A stretch of DNA of 64,000 nt from JBNLBS01 sp050303415 (GTDB lineage Bacteria; Pseudomonadota; Gammaproteobacteria; Methylococcales; Methylomonadaceae), in assembly GCA_050303415.1 (NCBI GenBank), contig JBNLBS010000009.1, forward strand, positions 62,001 to 126,000, read 5' to 3'. The position numbers and the translations under genes are program-made. This document shows, piece after piece, positions 7,230 through 15,163 of the stretch; position 1 is the stretch's first letter, and each line of letters begins with the position of its first letter. The notes under the pieces are model-generated. The model did not search any database. It saw only the letters and a list, made by a program, of their open reading frames with translations, and was not told the origin of the DNA.

Positions 7230-8485
7230 TTGATACTCAAGCTGCCTGTACCGATATATTTGAACCCGGACTAATCCCGGTCAAAACCGCCAGACACTAT
7301 ATCCTTAATAAGGTTTTGCAGATAAAAGAAAGTGAATGCCTGCCGATTGAACACGCCACACACCGCATACTGGCTGAAGAAATTATCGCACCGTTTAACG
7401 TTCCATCCCATACAAATTCAGCTGTCGACGGATATGCACTGCACAGTAAAGATTTACCTTCGGTGGACGAAAAACAATTAAACATCCAGGGTTATGCCTT
7501 TGCCGGCCAGCCCTACACTGACAAAACGGCGACGGGTGCCTGTATCCGCATTATGACTGGAGCGCCCTTACCGCCGGGTCTTGATACCATTATTATGCAG
7601 GAACATGTCAGCCAGCAAGGTGATGTCATTACCATTGATACGCACCATAAAGCCGGACAGAATATCCGTCATGCAGGAGAAGATATCAAACAAGGACAAG
7701 CGGTTTTATTGCCGGGAAGATATCTGACTCCGGCAGATATCGGCCTGTGTGCATCAATGGGAATCTGCGAAATTAAAGTTAAACGCAGATTGCGTTGCGC
7801 CATTGCCTCTACCGGTAATGAAGTCTGTAGTCCGGGAGAACACATTGGTCAGGGGGGTATTTATGACAGTAACCGATATAGCTTATTGGCAGCACTTGAT
7901 CACCCACGTATCGAAACCATCGACCTGGGTATTATTGCCGATAACGAACAGGCTTTATTAACTTGCTTTAACGAGGCCAGTGAATATGCAGACCTGATTA
8001 TTTCATCGGGCGGTGTATCTGTTGGCGAAGCCGATTACACCAAATCGGCACTTAAGGGAAACGGTCAGATTAATTTTTGGAAAGTAGCAATAAAGCCAGG
8101 CAGACCACTGGCTTTTGGCAAACTGAATGATACCGATTTCTTTGGTCTGCCGGGCAACCCGGTCGCGGTGATGGTGACTTTTTATCAATTTGTCTTACCT
8201 GCTATCGAAACCATGTTGGGTATAACCGACCGCCCTATTCGTCCTAGTTTTTTAGCCAAATGCACTGAAAATCTGCGCAAAAGGCCTGGTCGAACAGAAG
8301 TACAACGCGGCATTATCGAACAAGATAAAACCGGCCAATGGTTGGTTAAAAGCACTGGCAAACAAGGCTCAGGTATTTTGACCTCCATGAGCCAAGCTAA
8401 TGCCTTTATTATTCTGGAGCATGAACGGGAAGATATTAAGGCTGGTGAGTATATTACGGTGCAGCCTTTTTCAGGTTTACTTTAA
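7226..8485 (+). CDS. moeA: Molybdopterin molybdenumtransferase
   Basis: Cytoplasmic MoeA of 419 residues; inserts molybdate into adenylylated molybdopterin. The four-domain layout shows SAVDGYALHSKDL in domain I, TGAPLPPGLDTIIMQE, GIYDSNRYSL with the MoCF-fold ISSGGVSVGEADYTK, and KPGRPLAFGKL plus FFGLPGNPVAVMVTF, which bind the cofactor. It overlaps soxA in an ATGA arrangement, so it is part of the same transcript. A molybdenum maturation gene next to sox genes would suit a SoxCD-type Mo enzyme, but soxCD is absent, so the client is unknown. It ends 13 bp from the converging ABC permease gene. Confidence 0.95.
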   Translation: MIDTQAACTDIFEPGLIPVKTARHYILNKVLQIKESECLPIEHATHRILAEEIIAPFNVPSHTNSAVDGYALHSKDLPSVDEKQLNIQGYAFAGQPYTDKTATGACIRIMTGAPLPPGLDTIIMQEHVSQQGDVITIDTHHKAGQNIRHAGEDIKQGQAVLLPGRYLTPADIGLCASMGICEIKVKRRLRCAIASTGNEVCSPGEHIGQGGIYDSNRYSLLAALDHPRIETIDLGIIADNEQALLTCFNEASEYADLIISSGGVSVGEADYTKSALKGNGQINFWKVAIKPGRPLAFGKLNDTDFFGLPGNPVAVMVTFYQFVLPAIETMLGITDRPIRPSFLAKCTENLRKRPGRTEVQRGIIEQDKTGQWLVKSTGKQGSGILTSMSQANAFIILEHEREDIKAGEYITVQPFSGLL

Positions 8486-8497
8486 ACTGAAAAACGG

Positions 8498-9262
8498 TTA
8501 ATTTTTAATCCCGATCCCTTTATTTAACAGATATAAACTAAAACCGCCCAGGATAATAATAAAGCCACCGGTCATCAAAAAGGCAATCTGAATATCCACA
8601 TCGCTGATGCCGATCAGGCCATACCGAAAGGCGTTTATCATATACAGGATTGGGTTGCCCAATGAAATGGTCTGCCAAATCTCCGGCAACATGGAAACCG
8701 AATAAAAGACCCCGCCCAGATAACTTAACGGGGTCAAGATAAAATTCGGGATAATGGAAATATCATCAAAACTATCGGCGAATACAGCATTGATAAACCC
8801 TGCCAGCGCAAATAATGTTGCCGTCAAGAAAGCAACCGCTAAGGCGATAAAAATATTGTTAACGCTCAATTGAGCAAAAAATAACGAAATAATGGTCACC
8901 ACCAAACCTACCATCATGCCACGGGCAATACCGCCACAGATATAACCGGCCAGAATCACCCAATTCGGTACCGGCGCCACCAGTAGCTCTTCAATATGAC
9001 GTTGAAATTTGGTGGAATAAAAAGAAGACACCACGTTGGAATAGGAATGACTGATCACAGACATTAAAATTACGCCCGGAACAATATAATCCATATAACT
9101 GGCGCCACTTACCGTACCGATACGGTCACCGATGAGTTTACCAAAAATCAGAAAATACAGTGCCGTGGTAATGGCTGGCGGCAGTAAAGTTTGCGGCCAG
9201 ATTCGGGTAAAACGGCATATTTCTTTAATGACAATAGTACGAAAAGCAATGGAGTTATTCAT
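8498..9262 (-). CDS. ABC-2 type exporter permease (YadH-like)
   Basis: Inner-membrane permease of 254 residues with six predicted membrane segments, the ABC-2 fold. The segment GASYMDYIVPGVILMSV and the amphipathic region SSFYSTKFQRHIEELLVAPVP are typical of the YadH/NodJ branch. It starts four bases inside the end of the upstream ATPase gene (ATGA overlap), so the two form one exporter. YadGH-type systems are often assigned to export of lipids, polysaccharides or drugs; the substrate cannot be inferred from these sequences. Confidence 0.9.
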   Translation of the reverse strand: MNNSIAFRTIVIKEICRFTRIWPQTLLPPAITTALYFLIFGKLIGDRIGTVSGASYMDYIVPGVILMSVISHSYSNVVSSFYSTKFQRHIEELLVAPVPNWVILAGYICGGIARGMMVGLVVTIISLFFAQLSVNNIFIALAVAFLTATLFALAGFINAVFADSFDDISIIPNFILTPLSYLGGVFYSVSMLPEIWQTISLGNPILYMINAFRYGLIGISDVDIQIAFLMTGGFIIILGGFSLYLLNKGIGIKN

Positions 9263-10188
9263 GACTCCGACTCTTCAAGTTTGGTACCTACCAGATCCAT
9301 AAACAATTGCTCCAAGCGGTTGGATTTATTTTTTAAACTCAGCACTTTAATATTTTTGTCGGATAAGCTGGCAAATAATTCATTTAGACTACGCGTTTTT
9401 GGGACCGCGACATTTAAAGCATAATCATCTATTTTTTCAATCTGGTAAGCATCAATTTCTGGCGCAACGGATATCGGTTCAGCCAAATCCAGCACAAAAT
9501 GATTCACATGTAACCGGGCTAACAGGCTTTTCATATCAGTATTTTCGACGATCTGCCCTTGATTAATAATGGCAATATTGCGACATAAACTTTCCGCCTC
9601 TTCCAGATAATGTGTAGTGAGAATAATGGTTGTGCCTTGCTTGTTGACCTGCTCCATCATTGCCCACATCGAGCGGCGAATTTCTATATCAACACCTGCC
9701 GTTGGTTCGTCCAGAATCAGTAACTTGGGATTATGCACCATGGCCCTGGCTATCATAACCCGGCGTTTCATACCACCGGACAGCCTTCTGGAAACGGTAT
9801 CGCGCTGGTCCCATAAATCCATTTGTTTTAAACAAGTTTCTGTATTGATTAAAGCCTGATTACGCGGTATTCCGTAATATCCGGCCTGATTCAACACGAT
9901 CTGCTTAACCGTTTCAAACTGATTAAAATTCACCTCCTGTGGCACCAGTCCAATACAGCTTTTTGCCAAGTCTTTTTCGGCCTGTAAATCATGGCCAAAA
10001 ATACTCACCGAGCCACTACTGGCGTTCACCAGTGAACTGATGATACCGATACTGGTCGATTTTCCGGCCCCATTGGGGCCTAACAGCGCAAAAAAATCGC
10101 CGACCTGCACATCCAGGTCGATTCCTTTCAGTGCTTCAAAGCCATTACTGTAGGTTTTTTTAAGATTACGGATTGATAAGGCAGTCAT
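9259..10188 (-). CDS. ABC exporter ATP-binding subunit (YadG-like)
   Basis: Cytoplasmic ATPase of 309 residues. Walker A is GPNGAGKST (near residue 38), the signature is RRLSGGMKRRVMIARA, Walker B is LLILDEPTAGVD and the switch histidine follows in LTTHYLEEAE. The C-terminal 90 residues after the ATPase core are the extra domain seen in YadG and other drug/polysaccharide exporters. It is cotranscribed with the permease downstream and divergent from ppx; the 226 bp between the divergent starts must hold both promoters. Confidence 0.92.
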   Translation of the reverse strand: MTALSIRNLKKTYSNGFEALKGIDLDVQVGDFFALLGPNGAGKSTSIGIISSLVNASSGSVSIFGHDLQAEKDLAKSCIGLVPQEVNFNQFETVKQIVLNQAGYYGIPRNQALINTETCLKQMDLWDQRDTVSRRLSGGMKRRVMIARAMVHNPKLLILDEPTAGVDIEIRRSMWAMMEQVNKQGTTIILTTHYLEEAESLCRNIAIINQGQIVENTDMKSLLARLHVNHFVLDLAEPISVAPEIDAYQIEKIDDYALNVAVPKTRSLNELFASLSDKNIKVLSLKNKSNRLEQLFMDLVGTKLEESES

Positions 10189-10414
10189 ATAACCAACTAT
10201 TTCTTAACGCGAGACTGTAATTTAGGTTAAATTAATGTGAATTCCCACGGATTCAACTCAAACGAGCCAACAAAAACCCTGTAATTTTATCAGAAATATA
10301 CTTTGCGCGACCAAGTTTTCATTTTTTATCAAATCTGACTTTTTTTGCTGATAGCAAGCATAAACCCGTTTGCACGGAGTATAATTATCAACTCGTAAAT
10401 TGACTGGAATACCT

Positions 10415-11914
10415 GTGCCAAATAAACGACCTGAAATTGTCGCCGCTGTTGACCTTGGTTCCAACAGCTTCCATATGATCGTATGTAATATTAACGACGG
10501 CAAACTCCAAACCGTGGATCGATTAAGAGAAATGGTACGGCTTGCTTCCGGCCTGGATGAGGACAAATATCTGGATAAGCCTACGCAAACCAAAGCACTG
10601 GAGTGCCTGCAACGTTTTGGACAACGTATCAATGGATTCCCCCCTGGTAGTGTCAGCATTGTCGGCACTAATACCCTGCGTACAGCCAAAAATTCCAAGC
10701 AGTTTTTAAAAAAGGCTCGTAAGGCATTAGGACACCCCATTCATATTATTTCCGGTATTGAAGAGGCCCGGTTGATTTATCAGGGAGTCGCACACAGCCT
10801 GGTCAGCAATGCCAATACCCGTTTTGTTATGGATATTGGTGGTGGCAGCACCGAATATATTATTGGAACCGACGATAAACCCAAGTTTAAAGAGAGCTTG
10901 AACATGGGCTGTGTTTCAGTCAGCAATGCTTTTTTTAAAGATGGCAGGGTCTCAAAATCAGCCTTTAATCAAGCAGTTTTATTTGCCGAACAAAAACTGG
11001 AACCGATTCAAAAGCGTTTCAACCAAAGCAACTGGGATGAAGCTATCGGTGCCTCCGGAAGCTTACGCGCAATCCATAAAGTCTTGCAAGCGACAAAATG
11101 GAGCAATAACGGAATTACACTGAAAGGTCTAGACATACTGGTCAACCATATTATTGATAAAGGCCATGTAAACGAACTTAACCTCCCAGACCTGGACACC
11201 GAGCGATTACCGGTTTTCCCAGGCGGTGTAGCCATCGTCTATGCCTCATTTAAAACTCTAAATATCCGGCAGATGTCTGTTTCTGACGGCGCACTTAGAG
11301 AAGGTTTAATTCATGATCTGCTGGGCCGGATTTATAACCATGATATCCGCTCGGAAACTGTTAAAGCCCTGGCCAGTCGTTATCATACAGACCACAATCA
11401 CGCCAAGAGTATTAAGAAGACAGTCAATCTTATGTTCTCTCAAATCGAAGACCGTTATAGCGATGAAGAAAGAACGGAAATTTTTCAGTTCTTAAACTGG
11501 GCGGCAGATTTACATGAAATTGGTTTGGACATTGCTCATAATCAATATCATAAACACAGTGCCTATATCATTGAAAATGCCGATTTAGCTGGCTTTTCAC
11601 GCCAGGATCAAACCCTGTTAGCGACAATGGTCTTGTTTCATAGACGTAAACTATCGGCCAAACAATTTGAAAACCTGCCCACCCCCTGGAATTTCATGGC
11701 GCTGCTGCCTACTGTTTTATTAAGACTAGCTGTTCTACTGCATAGAAACAGAAATGACGCGGAACTACCCACCTTTGAAATAAAGATTAAAAAAAGTAAA
11801 ATTGAGCTCAGCTTTGCAGAACACTGGCTGGAGCAAGCGCCATTAACACTGGCCGACTTAACTCAAGAGGCCGCGTATTTGAAAGCCGCCAAAATCAAAT
11901 TGAAGTTTTCATAA
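10415..11914 (+). CDS. ppx: Exopolyphosphatase / guanosine pentaphosphate phosphohydrolase
   Basis: Cytoplasmic Ppx/GppA protein of 499 residues that hydrolyses polyphosphate or pppGpp. The ASKHA ATPase core shows DLGSNSFHMIV (phosphate 1), STEYIIG preceded by MDIGGG (phosphate 2) and GASGSLRA. The C-terminal half is HD-domain-like with LHEIGLDIAHNQYHKHS. Sequence alone does not separate Ppx from GppA. I chose the GTG because GGAAT lies just upstream and the protein then starts PNKRPEIVAAVDLG; a TTG five codons earlier is possible. A polyphosphate-using PPK2 kinase lies at the right end of the window. Confidence 0.92.
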   Translation: MPNKRPEIVAAVDLGSNSFHMIVCNINDGKLQTVDRLREMVRLASGLDEDKYLDKPTQTKALECLQRFGQRINGFPPGSVSIVGTNTLRTAKNSKQFLKKARKALGHPIHIISGIEEARLIYQGVAHSLVSNANTRFVMDIGGGSTEYIIGTDDKPKFKESLNMGCVSVSNAFFKDGRVSKSAFNQAVLFAEQKLEPIQKRFNQSNWDEAIGASGSLRAIHKVLQATKWSNNGITLKGLDILVNHIIDKGHVNELNLPDLDTERLPVFPGGVAIVYASFKTLNIRQMSVSDGALREGLIHDLLGRIYNHDIRSETVKALASRYHTDHNHAKSIKKTVNLMFSQIEDRYSDEERTEIFQFLNWAADLHEIGLDIAHNQYHKHSAYIIENADLAGFSRQDQTLLATMVLFHRRKLSAKQFENLPTPWNFMALLPTVLLRLAVLLHRNRNDAELPTFEIKIKKSKIELSFAEHWLEQAPLTLADLTQEAAYLKAAKIKLKFS

Positions 11915-11921
11915 CAGCAAC

Positions 11922-13172
11922 ATGCTGACGTCGTTACGCATCTTCTTTTTTTATTTAACCGCCCCGATTGTCCTGCTTGGTCTGCTACTGTTTTTTGCAT
12001 TAGACAGCAGACCACTGGTAAAACTTACCAACCATAATCAATTAACTCAGCAGGACATTCAACGGGCCAGACAAATACTAAACTCGACAAAGCCCAGCCA
12101 TCATAATTTAACCACCCTGTCTTTAACCGAAAAAGACCTGAATATTGCTCTTAATTACCTGTTAAACAGAAACATAAAAAGTTCATCATACATCCATCTG
12201 GATGACGATTTAGTCAACTTTAATATTAGCCTGCAGATACCGGGCAATCATTTTTTTGGTCATTATTTAAACTTTCGTTTCAAGTTGATCAAAAATGAAG
12301 GCTACCCCAGTATAAGCGCCTTAATCATTGGAAAAATTAAAATTGCTGATGAATTTGCCGGTTTAATCATTGAAAATATCATCAAACACTCCCCTCTTCA
12401 GCAATACTACATCCTGGCCACACAGCATATTAGAAATATTCAGATCAGTGCCCATCAAATTAATATTACCTATCAGTCTGACGGCACCCCCACTACAGCA
12501 ATTTTCGCCCAAACCGTGACCAATCCAGCACTGGTCATTTACCAGCAGAAAATAGTCAATATAGTCAATGAGCATGACTCACGCTGGAGATTGTCGATTG
12601 CCGATCTTATGCAACCTCTTTTTAAGCTTGCTTATCAGCGTTCAACGCCAGAAACCGCTATCGATGAAAACCGTAGTGTTATTTTTGCTCTGAGCAGCTA
12701 TATCAATAAAAAAGATATTCAAGCCTACCTGCCTCTTAACCTGATTACCGACCCGGTGAAGCAACACCCGGCGTTTATGTATCAAAGAATCGATATGAGC
12801 AAACACTTTATTGCTTCTGCCGCTTTAACGGCAACCGGCGTTGGAGTGATAGCCCAAATGCTGGGGCAGGAAAAAGAATTACGCGATGCCCAAACCGGCA
12901 GCGGCTTTAGCTTTATAGACCTGGCCGGTGACCGGGCCGGTATGTATTTTGGTCAATATGCCACGTCATCAGCCGAAAATGCCAGGCAGTTACAACTAAA
13001 AATGTCGCAGATAACAAGTTACCGCGCATTTATGCCCGATGTTACCGATCTACCGGAAAATATGAACGAGCAGCAGTTTAAATCTCGTTTTGGCTCCGTG
13101 TATAGCCAAGCCTACCAAAACATGCTTAAAGTGATTGATCAGCGTGTCAGCCAGGCGGATATCTATCAATAA
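11922..13172 (+). CDS. Unrecognised membrane-anchored protein downstream of ppx
   Basis: Protein of 416 residues that I cannot assign. Residues 4-26 form one hydrophobic signal-anchor (FFFYLTAPIVLLGLLLFFAL); the rest is probably periplasmic. The N-terminal 200 residues alternate hydrophobic strands, reminiscent of a beta-rich lipid or polymer binding domain. The C-terminal part contains the Gly-rich GSGFSFIDLAGDRAG followed by a helix and ends NMLKVIDQRVSQADIYQ. It starts 7 bases after ppx and ends at a bidirectional terminator, so it is cotranscribed with ppx. Confidence 0.7.
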   Translation: MLTSLRIFFFYLTAPIVLLGLLLFFALDSRPLVKLTNHNQLTQQDIQRARQILNSTKPSHHNLTTLSLTEKDLNIALNYLLNRNIKSSSYIHLDDDLVNFNISLQIPGNHFFGHYLNFRFKLIKNEGYPSISALIIGKIKIADEFAGLIIENIIKHSPLQQYYILATQHIRNIQISAHQINITYQSDGTPTTAIFAQTVTNPALVIYQQKIVNIVNEHDSRWRLSIADLMQPLFKLAYQRSTPETAIDENRSVIFALSSYINKKDIQAYLPLNLITDPVKQHPAFMYQRIDMSKHFIASAALTATGVGVIAQMLGQEKELRDAQTGSGFSFIDLAGDRAGMYFGQYATSSAENARQLQLKMSQITSYRAFMPDVTDLPENMNEQQFKSRFGSVYSQAYQNMLKVIDQRVSQADIYQ

Positions 13173-13205
13173 AAAAGGGCAACTTCAAGGAAGCCGCCCT
13201 TTTTG
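13171..13205. terminator. Bidirectional terminator
   Basis: Stem AAAAAGGGC / GCCCTTTTT with a 15-base loop lies between two converging genes, with A and T tracts suiting termination in both directions. Confidence 0.88.
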
Positions 13206-13237
13206 TGTGCCTAATAAAGGCTATAACTTTATTTCAA

Positions 13238-14245
13238 TTACTTATTAAAAGTAGTACCCGGTGTTCCGGGTAAAGCCGGCATAGACTGTTTAGGAAATTC
13301 TCCGGTTAAAGCATTCAGGAAGGCAACGATATCGCTAATTTCATCATTAGATAAATCTTTATCCAACTGCAATTTAGCCATTAACTTTACCGCATCATCC
13401 AGTGTTTTTACCGAGCCATTGTGAAAATAAGGTGCAGTTAATGCCACATTACGCAAGGTAGGCACTTTCCACATATGTTCATCTTCAGCTTTGCCGGTAA
13501 CTTCAGCTAAACCTTTGTCTTTTTTAAAATGATACTGCGCTTCAAAATAACCATTGCTGTTAATTGGAAATTTTTGGAAAGTTCCGGCACCATTTAATGC
13601 AGGGCCACTGTGACAATTGGTGCAGCCCAATTCAGCCACTTTATTCATACCCCGCACTTGCTGTTCAGTTAATGCCTTTTTATCGCCTTTCACATATTTA
13701 TCAAAAGCACTGTTTGGGGTAATCAGTGTTCTTTCATAAGCAGCAATCGCTTTTGTGGCATTATCTTTAGAAATAGAGTTCTCGCCAAATGCTTGATGAA
13801 ATGCGTGCTTATAACCATCAATTGTTTTTAAACGAGCAACAACATCGTCCCAGCTTTTCATCCCCATTTCAATAGGGTTGGTAACAGGACCGGCTGCCTG
13901 AGCTTCCAGACTAGGAGCGCGACCATCCCAGAATTGAACTGCATTAAAGGCCGCATTCCAGACAGTTGGCGCACTACGGCCGCCCACCTGGCCATTAACC
14001 CCCATAGAACCGGCACGGTTATCTTCACCACCTAACATAGTGTTATGGCATGATGCACAAGCCACCGTACCAGTAGATGATAGACGTGGATCATGATAAA
14101 GCATTTTACCTAACTCAACTTTAGCAGCTGTCGTAGGATTATCTGCGGGTGCCGGTGCTTTTGTGGGTAACGCTTCCCAGGCTGAAGCGACCGATACAGA
14201 CCCGGCCAAAGCCAATGCTGTAATCAGCGAACGTGTTTTAAACAT
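13238..14245 (-). CDS. Di-haem cytochrome c peroxidase (CcpA/MauG family)
   Basis: Periplasmic di-haem protein of 335 residues with a signal peptide ending ASVASA before WEALP. Two haem sites, CASCH and CTNCH, are in the usual order: the N-terminal peroxidatic domain with GRSAPTVWNAAFN and QFWDGRAPSLEAQA, then the C-terminal electron-accepting domain with KVPTLRNVALTAPYFHNGSVKTLDDAV. These motifs match bacterial cytochrome c peroxidases, which reduce hydrogen peroxide with electrons from small cytochromes. The ATG is preceded by GGAGGAAG at ideal spacing; an upstream in-frame start would include that site, so it was rejected. Confidence 0.93.
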   Translation of the reverse strand: MFKTRSLITALALAGSVSVASAWEALPTKAPAPADNPTTAAKVELGKMLYHDPRLSSTGTVACASCHNTMLGGEDNRAGSMGVNGQVGGRSAPTVWNAAFNAVQFWDGRAPSLEAQAAGPVTNPIEMGMKSWDDVVARLKTIDGYKHAFHQAFGENSISKDNATKAIAAYERTLITPNSAFDKYVKGDKKALTEQQVRGMNKVAELGCTNCHSGPALNGAGTFQKFPINSNGYFEAQYHFKKDKGLAEVTGKAEDEHMWKVPTLRNVALTAPYFHNGSVKTLDDAVKLMAKLQLDKDLSNDEISDIVAFLNALTGEFPKQSMPALPGTPGTTFNK

Positions 14246-14671
14246 ACCTTCCTCCAAATATTATTATTGATTTTGATGCATAGTGAGTTCAATCAAATCC
14301 TCAATTGAATTGTAAGCCATGCTTTAGGCCAGGTAAAATCTAATTGATACAAAATCTATTAATAATTGAATATAAGTGCCATCTTATCGGCTTCAAATTT
14401 AATATCGTTCAGCCTGCTGCCCGGTATAACCTTTATATATAAACTACACTTTAAAGTACAAAGGCAGGAAGTCAAACCTAAGTAACAAAGGTAAGTGACA
14501 AAATTTGTCAGTTATTGAAATTTTTTTTCACTTATGCATTTTTGTTGTAACGATGGATAGCCTTCCTTAAAACCTCTATAACGAGCAAAAATGTGAAACA
14601 CATAACACTTTACATTATTACTTAAGATAATTAAGCCAATAATTAGTCAATCACAGTTAAAAATATTTTTT
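14246..14671. other. Intergenic region upstream of pilA
   Basis: AT-rich, with no plausible gene. It holds the promoter of the leftward peroxidase gene (not resolved) and the upstream control region of pilA, including the perfect palindrome listed separately. Confidence 0.5.
14496..14510. promoter_or_regulatory. Perfect 7-1-7 palindrome upstream of pilA
   Basis: TGACAAA-A-TTTGTCA lies about 160 bases upstream of the sigma-54 core. Characterised PilR sites contain TGTC motifs, and each arm here contains one, so an activator site is plausible; this is inference. Confidence 0.5.
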
Positions 14672-14688
14672 TGGCATAGCCATTGCTT
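14672..14688 (+). promoter_or_regulatory. Sigma-54 promoter of pilA
   Basis: TTGGCAT-AGCCA-TTGCT matches the -24/-12 consensus, with GG and GC separated by exactly 10 bases. It lies about 50 bases before the pilA start. Sigma-54 with the PilSR two-component system is the known control of pilA in many gammaproteobacteria; pilSR is not in this window. Confidence 0.88.
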
Positions 14689-14734
14689 TATTCACATTGC
14701 TTACTAAAATTCCACTATCCAAAAGGAAAACATT

Positions 14735-15157
14735 ATGAAAAAAGTACAACAAGGTTTTACACTTATCGAATTGATGATCGTTGTTGCGATTATCGGTATT
14801 TTGGCAGCTGTTGCGATTCCGGCTTACCAAGATTACATTGGTCGTGCCCAGGTTGCTGAAGCGGTTCAGTTGTTAGGTGGATTGAAAACACCTGTGGAAG
14901 AAAGACTGGGAACACAAAACAATACAAATATAGATTTATCCGACTTTAGAGTTGGAGGTAACTATGTTTCTACCATCACACATGGCGATGACTCAGACAC
15001 CTTTGTTGCAGTCTTTAAAAGTTCTGGGGTAAATACAGGCTTGGTAGGTAAAAAACTAGACTTAACTATCACACGTTCAACTGGAATCTGGCTTTGTGGT
15101 CGCGGTACTGACACTGATGTCGACGCAAGGTACTTACCTTCTAGCTGTAAAAACTAA
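14735..15157 (+). CDS. pilA: Type IVa major pilin
   Basis: Prepilin of 140 residues. A short leader MKKVQQG is followed by the class IVa N-terminus FTLIELMIVVAIIGILAA, to be cleaved and methylated at Phe by PilD, with Glu5 present. A YQDYIGRAQVAEA helix and a variable globular head follow, closed by a disulfide loop between CGRG and SSCKN at the C-terminus. It forms the pilus fibre for twitching, adhesion or DNA uptake. A sigma-54 promoter and an AAAAGGAAA ribosome site precede it, and a terminator hairpin follows immediately. Downstream genes suggest the pilin or another surface polymer is glycosylated. Confidence 0.96.
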   Translation: MKKVQQGFTLIELMIVVAIIGILAAVAIPAYQDYIGRAQVAEAVQLLGGLKTPVEERLGTQNNTNIDLSDFRVGGNYVSTITHGDDSDTFVAVFKSSGVNTGLVGKKLDLTITRSTGIWLCGRGTDTDVDARYLPSSCKN

Positions 15158-15163
15158 TTACAA

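Noticed and set aside
10258..10740. 160-codon minus-strand frame overlapping the start of ppx
   Set aside because: Lies mostly antisense to the clear Ppx/GppA N-terminus; sequence has the look of a shadow frame.
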